A DNA stretch of 9,822 nt from Candidatus Aenigmatarchaeota archaeon (GTDB taxonomy: Archaea > Aenigmatarchaeota > Aenigmatarchaeia > CG10238-14): the NCBI GenBank assembly GCA_026397455.1, contig JAPLUX010000069.1:1-9822 (forward strand), read 5' to 3'. The notes under the pieces are model-generated. The model did not search any database and had not been told where the DNA came from. It saw only the letters and a program-made list of their open reading frames with translations. Each line of letters begins with the position of its first letter. The stretch's first letter is position 1. This document shows positions 1-5,731 of the stretch, piece after piece. Made by a program: the position numbers and the translations under genes.

Positions 1-20
1 TTATGAATAGAAAATTAATC

Positions 21-30
21 TTTATTAAAA
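21..30 (+). promoter_or_regulatory. possible TATA box of the propeller lipoprotein gene
   Basis: TTTATTAAAA lies about 20 nt before the ATG at 46, and no Shine-Dalgarno sequence precedes that ATG. This would suit a leaderless or nearly leaderless archaeal transcript. The spacing is slightly shorter than the usual 25-27 nt from the TATA centre to the transcription start, and the flank is very AT-rich, so the call is weak. Confidence 0.3.
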
Positions 31-45
31 ACCAAAAAATATTTC

Positions 46-1005
46 ATGAAAAAACTGATTTTTATATTATTTTTTGCAATTCTATTGAGCGGATGTATTA
101 AACAAAAACCAGAAACAACTACTACAACTACTATTCAACTTACAACCACAGTCACAACAATTCAAACAGCAACCACAGTAAAACCAACGTCAAAACTTTT
201 ATCTTGGACCAAAGAAGAAGGTACAAGGATCGATGACGGGGTAAGTTCCTGTACGATAATCAAAGACAATGAATACTGGATTTACTACACTGCCAAGGGA
301 ATAGAACTGGCAACATCTACAGACGGTTTACAATTTACCAAAAAAGGGACGGTACTAGACGTGAAAGACGTTAGCGGTGTGGACATGGTAACTAATCCTG
401 CTGTATTCAAGACTAATGATGGAAAGTATAGGATGATTTTTGAAGGAAGTAGACGGGTTGACGGACAACAAACTGATAGAAAATTATACAGTGCCATTTC
501 TTCTGACGGTTTAACCTGGAAAACAGAGGAAGGAATAAGATTTCAAGACGAGGGTGATAAACCAGGAGAAATGTTCACATCAGTTCCAGACATCATCAGG
601 TTAGATGACGGAAGACTGAGAATGTACTACACCAGAGGTTTAACATCAGCTATTGCCATTTCAAATGATGACGGAATCACTTGGACTAAAGAAAAGAACT
701 TGGGTTTGGGAAATATGGCACTAGATCCAGACATTATCAGACTGGATGACGGAACGTACAAACTATTCTACACGCGTTTCGATTCACAGTTTGGTGTTGG
801 AGAACAGTACATAATGAGCGCCAATTCTGTCGATGGCGTCAATTTTGTGGTGGATGAAGGCAAACGTATCAGACCAAGTTCAGGAAATACTGTGATCGTC
901 GACCCAGATATAATCAAACTACCAGATGGAAAATACAGGATGTACTATGGTGAAGCTGACAATAACATGATGTTTAATATTAATAGTGCGATATCGACTG
1001 GTTAA
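46..1005 (+). CDS. lipoprotein with five-bladed beta-propeller (GH43/sialidase-like fold)
   Basis: This is a 319-residue secreted lipoprotein. A hydrophobic signal peptide ends in the lipobox LLSGC, so Cys17 is the likely lipidated residue. A Thr-rich linker (about 24-48) would tether the domain to the outer membrane face. Five repeats follow, at about 68-104, 117-166, 180-221, 227-275 and 286-317. Several open with a (D/V)PDIIRLDDG-like strand followed by a YRMYY-like strand. The second half of a repeat carries Asp-box-like turns, a full match being SNDDGITW (206-213) and a partial one SSDGLTW. Five such blades fit the GH32/43/117-like or BNR propeller folds, which bind or cut glycans. Catalytic acids cannot be assigned by eye, so a purely structural or binding role is equally possible. 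The gene stands alone; the next element downstream is convergent. Confidence 0.8.
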   Translation: MKKLIFILFFAILLSGCIKQKPETTTTTTIQLTTTVTTIQTATTVKPTSKLLSWTKEEGTRIDDGVSSCTIIKDNEYWIYYTAKGIELATSTDGLQFTKKGTVLDVKDVSGVDMVTNPAVFKTNDGKYRMIFEGSRRVDGQQTDRKLYSAISSDGLTWKTEEGIRFQDEGDKPGEMFTSVPDIIRLDDGRLRMYYTRGLTSAIAISNDDGITWTKEKNLGLGNMALDPDIIRLDDGTYKLFYTRFDSQFGVGEQYIMSANSVDGVNFVVDEGKRIRPSSGNTVIVDPDIIKLPDGKYRMYYGEADNNMMFNINSAISTG

Positions 1006-1017
1006 CCACTTAAACAT

Positions 1018-1263
1018 TTAATATAATTTTGTCTTGAGACTAGTTAGGTATATATCAAACTCTTGAAAAATATTTTTAAATTTAACTAATGGATCTGGTC
1101 CATCACAGATTATTACAATAGACTCTTCCCCTAAAAGCCCATAATATAACTCACGGCATCCCACACTATCGAAAACACTCTTCCTTATTTCACATCCGTA
1201 AACGCGTTTTTAATAATCAAGCATTCCGGACACATTTAATTGCGGAAATTTATCTGTTGACAT
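1018..1263 (-). pseudogene. 81-codon gene interrupted by an in-frame TAA; family not recognised
   Basis: On the minus strand an ATG at 1263-1261 opens a frame reading MSTDKFPQLNVSGMLDY, then TAA (1212-1210), then 63 more codons to a TAA at 1020-1018. The part after the stop looks like a normal globular protein, with stretches such as RELYYGLLGEESIVIICDG and VKFKNIFQEFDIYL and no further stops. It has no ATG of its own. A single C-to-T change (CAA to TAA) would explain the break. The promoter upstream still looks intact, which suggests a recent mutation or a sequence error. I do not recognise the family. The 246-nt frame fills most of an otherwise geneless 373-nt stretch. Confidence 0.5.
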
Positions 1264-1286
1264 GTCTACTAATTTCAGGATAGAAC

Positions 1287-1295
1287 ATTTTTAAA
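1287..1295 (-). promoter_or_regulatory. TATA box for the broken minus-strand gene
   Basis: On the minus strand TTTAAAAAT is centred 28 nt upstream of the ATG at 1263, with a G-rich stretch (AGGGG) just before it. This is the spacing expected for a leaderless archaeal transcript starting at or beside the ATG, and it supports that start codon. Confidence 0.45.
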
Positions 1296-1378
1296 CCCCT
1301 TACAATAAACTGTTTAGCACTAAGTTGTAAATTATCTGATTCTTGGTTTGATTCCAAACGAATAGATTAATTAAACAC

Positions 1379-1963
1379 TCAACCCAAGAAAGCCTTCTGT
1401 ATACCTTCTACTATCAGGTTGATTGCTATAGCAGCCAATAATATAGCCATTATTCTCGCCATGACTAAGGCCCCTATTTTTCCCAGAAAATTGTGTATTC
1501 TGTCTATGTACCTAAAAAGAATTCTTATCACGAAGAAATTAACGAGGACGGATACTAGAGTGACAGGTATGCCATAAGTCTGAAGTAATACTATGGTCGT
1601 GGTTATCGCTCCAGGACCGACGAGCAAAGGAGTGGCTATAGGGACTGCACCCACTTCTTCTGTTGTATCTGATTTTTTCTCGTTAAAAACAATTGTCTTC
1701 ATGGATATCAACAAAAGAAGTATACCTCCTGCTATCATGAAAGCAAACAAGGAAATTCCAAACAAACCTAGTATCTGCTGTCCTAATAGAGCAAAGATGA
1801 GTAGCAAGACTAAAGAAACGAAAGTCGCTGTTTGAAAGGTCCTCTTTCTTTTACCTTTCTTCATTTTTTCTGTTAGAGCGATGAAGAGTGGCACGTTTCC
1901 TAAAGGGTCTAGGACGATGAATAAAGCTAAAATTGCTTTTACCAGAGTTAAATCAGAGAGCAT
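1379..1963 (-). CDS. MarC-family integral membrane protein
   Basis: This 194-residue membrane protein belongs to the MarC family (UPF0056). Six hydrophobic segments are visible, at about 5-28, 45-66, 69-91, 106-128, 132-150 and 166-187. Family signatures are the VLDPLGNVPLF motif in the first segment (17-27) and VPIATPLLVGPGAIT (107-121) in the fourth. A basic loop (34-41) follows the first segment. The length is close to the usual 190-220 residues. The family was named after the E. coli multiple-antibiotic-resistance locus, but a role in resistance was not upheld and its substrate is unknown. The ATG lies 30 nt after the stop of the small six-Cys gene, so the two may share a transcript. A TTTTAAAA element at 1979-1986 could be a separate promoter but sits close to the start. 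Confidence 0.9.
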   Translation of the reverse strand: MLSDLTLVKAILALFIVLDPLGNVPLFIALTEKMKKGKRKRTFQTATFVSLVLLLIFALLGQQILGLFGISLFAFMIAGGILLLLISMKTIVFNEKKSDTTEEVGAVPIATPLLVGPGAITTTIVLLQTYGIPVTLVSVLVNFFVIRILFRYIDRIHNFLGKIGALVMARIMAILLAAIAINLIVEGIQKAFLG

Positions 1964-1993
1964 TATTATTATTTGTTTTTTTAAAATTAGTTA

Positions 1994-2263
1994 TTATCTA
2001 TTACAAACGCAAACAATCGTATCTGCATCAGAACATTTCCAATTATTATAAAAATGTCCATGCCTGAAAGTGTACAAATCAGGCCTGCAATTGTCATCAC
2101 AAAGCATATCTATCATCGCTTTTGTCAATATATTTGCATCACTTGTCGTATTCCTGCAATTCTTCTGTCTCGTATCTACTTCCACCCAATTTATTATTCT
2201 ACTGTAGCCATAGACTATTACAACAACTAAAATAATCAATACAATCAAAATTAGTTTATTCAT
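1994..2263 (-). CDS. small membrane-anchored protein with six cysteines, unknown function
   Basis: This 89-residue protein has one N-terminal hydrophobic helix (about 3-20) with no lipobox cysteine, so it is probably a signal anchor. The remaining 65 or so residues would lie outside the cell. They hold six cysteines (36, 55, 59, 77, 85, 87), including CDDNC and CVC, an even number that could form three disulfides. I do not recognise the family. The gene lies between a Cys-rich lipoprotein gene 61 nt upstream and marC 30 nt downstream, all on the minus strand, so a shared transcript is possible. No ribosome-binding site is evident before the ATG. Confidence 0.65.
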   Translation of the reverse strand: MNKLILIVLIILVVVIVYGYSRIINWVEVDTRQKNCRNTTSDANILTKAMIDMLCDDNCRPDLYTFRHGHFYNNWKCSDADTIVCVCNR

Positions 2264-2324
2264 AATTCTGTTTTCTCATTTCAAGACAAAAATCTATCTA
2301 ATTCTGAAAAAAAGAATAAGAAAA

Positions 2325-2618
2325 TTAAGTACATGCATTTCCGTTAAAACACTTGCCTTCTGGACAATCACAAACTTTAACTTCATCAGTATTTCCTGGA
2401 CCACAACCGCATGCACCAATCAGACAAGTATTTGGGAAATCACTCGCTGACTTACAACACTGTGATGTTTTAACAGTCCCACCTGAATTTATACAAGCCT
2501 GTTCTTTTCCTAATGTACTAGTTGTCGTCTCTTTATTTTCTATGTTGATTGTTTGTTTAATGCAACCTGATGTAACAACAATAGCCATCAAGATTAACAA
2601 AATAATCAATCTTTTCAT
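2325..2618 (-). CDS. cysteine-rich lipoprotein, unknown function
   Basis: The reading frame can be opened at a TTG further upstream, but the ATG at 2618-2616 is the better start because it puts a standard signal peptide (MKRLIILLILMAIVVTSGC) at the N-terminus. The product is then 97 residues. The lipobox VTSGC gives a lipidated Cys19, followed by a short linker containing TTTST. The mature domain has ten more cysteines in about 55 residues: one in the ACINSGG stretch, the pair in QCCKS, then NTC, GACGC, VCDC, GKC and NAC. It is probably a disulfide-stabilised or metal-binding surface domain. I know of no function. The gene begins 49 nt after the thiolation-enzyme gene. Confidence 0.7.
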   Translation of the reverse strand: MKRLIILLILMAIVVTSGCIKQTINIENKETTTSTLGKEQACINSGGTVKTSQCCKSASDFPNTCLIGACGCGPGNTDEVKVCDCPEGKCFNGNACT

Positions 2619-2667
2619 GAATAAATTATGATTTCTAGAGAACAAAAACTTTTCTTATCTAGGTCTA

Positions 2668-3642
2668 CTAAATTATTCTCATTTTTCCAACCTCTTCTTC
2701 ACAAATCGATTTAACAATTATTTTTTTATTCAACTTTTCCTTACCAAACCTGACCGATACTTTCTTTTCTTTTACATCCGAATAACGGGCAGTTAAACCA
2801 GCCGCTTTCTCTACAGTTTTTTTTATTTTTGGTCCCTGAAGTATAGTTATTGGACCCATGAAATCAGGAACTTCAAAATAATAATCGTCTTTTCCTTTCA
2901 TCTTCAATAGCTGTTCATTTTCTTTTTCGTTTCTTCCAACAATTATTTTATTCTTACCAAACCTGAAGTGTCTACCTATCCTTAAAAGATCGGTATCTTC
3001 AATTCTAATCTTCTTTTTGTGTTCGAACAAATCTTTAACTTTATTAGAAAACTCTTTGTACGTCAACAGACATCCCCCTGATGGACTAGGATAATTGTCT
3101 ATTCTAAATTTTTTAGCAAGTTCTATCTGAGGTTTTCTTTGTCTACCTTGAATATCTAACAACTTTTCTCTATCAACCCATCCTTTCTTCTCAGCTTCTG
3201 TTGCTGGTAACAACTTGGCAGACAAAGGTCTGAGAACTTTTCCTTCTAATCCAGCCTCTTTATCTATTATGTATAAGACTTTCCTACTTTGCGACATCGG
3301 TCTCTCATTCAAGACCTCTCCAGTGAAGATGAAAGATGCTTTTATTTTTTTAGCATACTCTTTTGCTTTCTTGAACATGAGAATTCTGCAATCGATACAA
3401 GGGTTCATGTTCTTTCCAAAACCGTGTTTAGGCTTTCTCAAGATTTTAAAATATTCTTTACCAATCTTCATCACTTTCAAAGGAATTTTGAGTTTTTTTG
3501 CTAATTCTTCAACTCCAATTTTTTCACAAATATAGAAAGGTGTTATAAAATTTATCGCTTTGACATCTATATTTTGCTCTGAGATTATTTTAACAGCAAT
3601 TATACTGTCTAGACCACCTGAAAATAATACCAAAGCTTTCAT
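2668..3642 (-). CDS. ThiI-like PP-loop tRNA thiolation enzyme, probable C-terminal NFACT-R-type domain
   Basis: This 324-residue enzyme begins with the adenylating PP-loop SGGLDS (8-13). Further signatures are HGFGKNMNPCIDC (73-85, Cys82 and Cys85), TGEVLNERPMSQ (107-118), LRPLSAKLLP (137-146) and YPSPSGGCLL (184-193, Cys191). This pattern is typical of a ThiI-related family without the N-terminal THUMP domain. The family is predicted to activate a tRNA uridine with ATP and transfer sulfur through paired cysteines. Cys191 together with Cys82 or Cys85 are candidate catalytic residues, by analogy with ThiI and MnmA. From about 215 on, the text around GKNKIIVGRNEKENEQL resembles the NFACT-R RNA-binding domain reported fused to such enzymes. 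Whether it makes s4U8 or another thiouridine cannot be told. An AAGGA sequence 6-7 nt before the ATG is a weak ribosome-binding site. The start is 34 nt after the zinc-ribbon gene. Confidence 0.8.
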   Translation of the reverse strand: MKALVLFSGGLDSIIAVKIISEQNIDVKAINFITPFYICEKIGVEELAKKLKIPLKVMKIGKEYFKILRKPKHGFGKNMNPCIDCRILMFKKAKEYAKKIKASFIFTGEVLNERPMSQSRKVLYIIDKEAGLEGKVLRPLSAKLLPATEAEKKGWVDREKLLDIQGRQRKPQIELAKKFRIDNYPSPSGGCLLTYKEFSNKVKDLFEHKKKIRIEDTDLLRIGRHFRFGKNKIIVGRNEKENEQLLKMKGKDDYYFEVPDFMGPITILQGPKIKKTVEKAAGLTARYSDVKEKKVSVRFGKEKLNKKIIVKSICEEEVGKMRII

Positions 3643-3676
3643 GTTTTATCCTTATTTTAATACAAATTATTTCAAT

Positions 3677-3808
3677 TTATCTTTTCCAGAACTTCAACTT
3701 CTTTTTCAACAATTGTCTGAAATAACATCTTCTACACATATATCTTTCATTAGAAGAACTTTTTTTAGGAATTTTTATAACACTCTTGCACAGATAGCAT
3801 TTTGTCAT
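3677..3808 (-). CDS. 43-residue zinc-ribbon microprotein
   Basis: A short minus-strand frame from the ATG at 3808-3806 to the TAA at 3679-3677 encodes 43 residues. It contains two CxxC knuckles, CYLC (4-7) and CRRC (25-28), separated by 17 residues, which is the layout of a zinc ribbon. The tail (31-43) is very basic, with RQLLKKKLKFWKR, and may bind nucleic acid. It lies between pdxT (55 nt upstream) and the thiolation-enzyme gene (34 nt downstream) on the same strand. A TTATAA element about 38 nt upstream could be a TATA box giving a leader of about 12 nt. No partner or function is known to me. Confidence rests on the clean double CxxC, the basic tail and the otherwise empty position. Confidence 0.6.
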   Translation of the reverse strand: MTKCYLCKSVIKIPKKSSSNERYMCRRCYFRQLLKKKLKFWKR

Positions 3809-3863
3809 AATAATCGTGTCTTCTCAATTTCAGTATTCAAAAGTTATAATTTTGCATTCTTAC

Positions 3864-4478
3864 CTATCTAATTCTGTAATTTCTTTGTATTGTCCTTAAA
3901 AAATACTCATGTATTCTCAAATCATCACTCAACTCAGGATGGAAAGTCAAGGCTAGAATATTTCCTTTCTTTACCCCTATTATATTATCCTGATATTTGA
4001 CCCAGATTTTAGTGTCATCCCAGACTTTTTCTATCGTCGGTGCACGGATGAAAAATGCTCTGAAAGGTTTACTTCCAATCTCAGGTATGTTCACATCAGT
4101 CTCGAAAGAATCCACTTGTCTACCGTAAGCATTCCTCAAGACTTTCATGTCCATTAAACCCAGTAGTTTTGTATTAGTCTGTTTAACTTGTTCGTCCCCT
4201 TCTTTCGCTAGGAGAATAGTACCAGCACATGTTCCTAATATTGGTAATCCTTTTTTTGCGAGTTCTATTATTTTTTCATGCATCCCTGTAGTCAACATTA
4301 ATCTGTTTATGGTTGTTGACTCACCACCAGGTATAACTAACCCAGAAATATCATCTAAATCTTTAGCATTTCTTACATATACAGCATTGCCATTAATTTT
4401 GATTTTTTTCATCGTTTTATTCAAAACTTCAACATGTTCAGAAACAGCACCTTGTAAGGCTAGAACACCGACTTTCAA
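3864..4478 (-). CDS. pdxT: PdxT, glutaminase subunit of pyridoxal 5'-phosphate synthase
   Basis: PdxT hydrolyses glutamine and channels ammonia to PdxS for de novo PLP synthesis in the cytoplasm. The 204-residue protein is a class I glutamine amidotransferase of normal family length. It opens with [12 protein letters not shown] (4-15) and has the GGES oxyanion-region motif (51-54). The nucleophile Cys84 lies in GTCAG, and His180 and Glu182 of the triad lie in TFHPELSDD. The [12 protein letters not shown] signature is at 115-126. The start codon is TTG (4478-4476), chosen because the family N-terminus aligns exactly there. It overlaps the pdxS stop codon in the sequence TTGA, so translation is probably coupled to pdxS, which suits two subunits of one complex. 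Confidence 0.95.
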   Translation of the reverse strand: MKVGVLALQGAVSEHVEVLNKTMKKIKINGNAVYVRNAKDLDDISGLVIPGGESTTINRLMLTTGMHEKIIELAKKGLPILGTCAGTILLAKEGDEQVKQTNTKLLGLMDMKVLRNAYGRQVDSFETDVNIPEIGSKPFRAFFIRAPTIEKVWDDTKIWVKYQDNIIGVKKGNILALTFHPELSDDLRIHEYFLRTIQRNYRIR

Positions 4479-5383
4479 TTAGTTCCCCTGATTTGCATTT
4501 TTTGTTTTTCATCCATCTTTGAAGTGTCAATCCCTTCCATTGGTTCTCCTAAACCTTCAGAAACTTTTGCGACAATTTTTGGATTATCATAATGCATCGT
4601 AGCTTCCACGATAGCCTTAGCGTATGCTTTCGGGTTTTTAGACTTGAATATCCCTGATCCAACGAATATACCATCTGCACCTAACTGCATCATCAAAGCT
4701 GCATCAGACGGTGTAGAAATTCCTCCTGCAGCAAAATTCACTACTGGTAACCTTCCTAAATCTCTTGTTTCTTTTATCAATTCTAAAGGCACACGATATT
4801 CTTTTGCCTTTTCCTTCAACCGTGATTCTGACATTTTTTTTAACTCGGCTATCTCTCTATTCATTAATTTCATATGTCTTACAGCTTCAACCACATTACC
4901 AGTTCCAGGTTCACCCTTGGTCCTTATCATCGCCGCACCCTCGTTTATCCTTCTCAAAGCTTCACCTAAGTTTCTTGCCCCACAAACAAAAGGAACAGTA
5001 AACTTTTTCTTATCGATGTGATTCTCTTCATCTACTGGTGTCAACACTTCACTCTCGTCAACCATATCCACGCCTAAAGCTTCGAGCACTTGTGCCTCGA
5101 CAAAATGACCTATCCTGCATTTGGCCATGACAGGAATCGTGACAGTTTTTAATATCTCTTTGACTTTCTGTGGGTCGGCCATTCTTGCCACTCCACCTTT
5201 TGCTCTTATGTCTGCAGGAACAGCCTCTAATGCCATGACAGAAACAGCCCCAGCATCTTCAGCGATCTTTGCCTGTTCTCCGTTAACAACATCCATTATT
5301 ACCCCGCTTTTGCACATCTTAGCAAACCCCCTCTTTAGCCTATCAGTTCCCTTTTCTTCAACTATTTTTTTGGTTATTTTCAT
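4475..5383 (-). CDS. pdxS: PdxS, synthase subunit of pyridoxal 5'-phosphate synthase
   Basis: PdxS builds PLP from ribose 5-phosphate, glyceraldehyde 3-phosphate and ammonia supplied by PdxT; the family forms a 12-mer core. The 302-residue protein is a full-length (beta/alpha)8 barrel. Lys88 in [10 protein letters not shown] (85-94) corresponds to the Schiff-base lysine (Lys81 in B. subtilis), and Lys156 in [11 protein letters not shown] (153-163) to the second catalytic lysine. Asp31 in GVIMDV matches the conserved active-site aspartate. The phosphate-binding stretches FAAGGIST (217-224) and GIFVGSGIF (238-246) are present. The ATG at 5383-5381 is preceded, after a short gap, by GTGAT, which fits the archaeal Shine-Dalgarno core. 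The gene is transcribed divergently from the cysteine cluster, and its product would supply the cofactor of CysK. Confidence 0.96.
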   Translation of the reverse strand: MKITKKIVEEKGTDRLKRGFAKMCKSGVIMDVVNGEQAKIAEDAGAVSVMALEAVPADIRAKGGVARMADPQKVKEILKTVTIPVMAKCRIGHFVEAQVLEALGVDMVDESEVLTPVDEENHIDKKKFTVPFVCGARNLGEALRRINEGAAMIRTKGEPGTGNVVEAVRHMKLMNREIAELKKMSESRLKEKAKEYRVPLELIKETRDLGRLPVVNFAAGGISTPSDAALMMQLGADGIFVGSGIFKSKNPKAYAKAIVEATMHYDNPKIVAKVSEGLGEPMEGIDTSKMDEKQKMQIRGTN

Positions 5384-5427
5384 GCCATCACGATAAAGAA
5401 TATAACGAACATAATAATAATTGATTG

Positions 5428-5435
5428 AATTTAAA
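5428..5435 (-). promoter_or_regulatory. TATA box of the pdxST operon
   Basis: On the minus strand TTTAAATT is centred about 48 nt before the pdxS ATG. A transcription start about 26 nt downstream would give a leader of roughly 22 nt carrying the GTGAT ribosome-binding site at 5387-5391. A second AT-rich match (TTATAT near 5402) is too close to the ATG to be preferred. Confidence 0.4.
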
Positions 5436-5482
5436 TCTTTTAATATGGTTGCCTTGCCACTTTCATTAATCTTAAATATATG

Positions 5483-5514
5483 ACTGTTTTATAAATATAT
5501 AACAGTGTTATATA
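5483..5514 (+). promoter_or_regulatory. nested palindromic operator over the promoter of the cysteine cluster
   Basis: Two overlapping inverted repeats share a half-site. A perfect 19-bp palindrome, TATATAACAGTGTTATATA, occupies 5496-5514. A 24-bp imperfect one at 5483-5506 has arms ACTGTTTTATAA and ATATATAACAGT, with ten of twelve positions matching. The repeated half-site is ACTGTT/AACAGT. The TATA-like run TTTATAAATATATAA (5488-5502) lies inside these repeats, and a ribosome-binding site starts at the right edge. A dimeric winged-helix regulator bound here would block TBP or the start site. The adjacent regulator gene is the obvious candidate binder, which would mean autoregulation plus control of cysK and perhaps the genes beyond. 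The palindromes are seen directly; the regulator link is inferred. Confidence 0.6.
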
Positions 5515-5524
5515 GGTGGGTCTA

Positions 5525-5726
5525 TTGGCCGGGGAATTAGTTTGCATCAAAGCTGATTAAATCAGCACTTTTATTTAGTCCTAAATCTCGTCAACAACTC
5601 CTTGAGATAACCAAACTACCCGACAGAACTTTAAGATATCATCTTGCTATTCTGAAAAAGAAAGGTTTTGTTAAAGAAATTTTAACTTTCTCAGACTTGA
5701 GGAAAAAGACATTCTCATTGAGGTAG
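5525..5726 (+). pseudogene. small winged-helix transcriptional regulator with a +1 frameshift
   Basis: From 5541 to the TAG at 5724-5726 a frame encodes a clear winged helix-turn-helix domain. Its recognition helix reads LPDRTLRYHLAILKKKGFV and its wing ends in SDLRKKTFSLR, as in small archaeal MarR/ArsR-like regulators. This frame has no ATG, GTG or TTG that could start the domain, and a TAG precedes it. A TTG at 5525, 6 nt after a good ribosome-binding site (AGGTG, 5514-5518), opens the frame LAGELVCIK and hits TAA at 5558. Removing one A from the AAA at 5549-5551 joins the two frames into a 66-residue protein, MAGELVCIKLIKSALL at its start. The break may be a sequencing error, a recent inactivation or, less likely, programmed frameshifting. 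It ends 5 nt before cysK. Confidence 0.65.
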
Positions 5727-5731
5727 TGGAA

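Noticed and set aside
109..190. ACT/ACA-rich stretch as a microsatellite or CRISPR-like repeat
   Set aside because: It is the irregular coding sequence of the Thr-rich linker of the lipoprotein, with no regular unit or spacers.
1210..1212. The TAA in the broken 81-codon frame as a recoded codon
   Set aside because: Selenocysteine uses TGA and pyrrolysine TAG; no known recoding inserts an amino acid at TAA in archaea, so mutation or error is simpler.
1341..1365. Imperfect hairpin TTGGTTTG-ATTC-CAAACGAA after marC as a terminator
   Set aside because: One mismatch, a low-GC stem and no T-run in the right place; archaeal termination does not rely on such hairpins.
2619..2645. Longer start (TTG) of the Cys-rich lipoprotein
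   Set aside because: It would place charged and polar residues before the signal peptide; the ATG at 2618 gives a standard lipoprotein signal.
2295..3876. The 12-mer TATCTAATTCTG occurring near 2295 and near 3865 as a repeat element
   Set aside because: One copy is the coding end of pdxT, the other intergenic; only two copies of an AT-rich 12-mer, with no flanking similarity.
5726..5731. GTG at 5726 as the cysK start
   Set aside because: It overlaps the regulator's stop and lies 1 nt after the GAGGT ribosome-binding site, whereas the ATG at 5732 has a 7-nt spacing and matches the family N-terminus.
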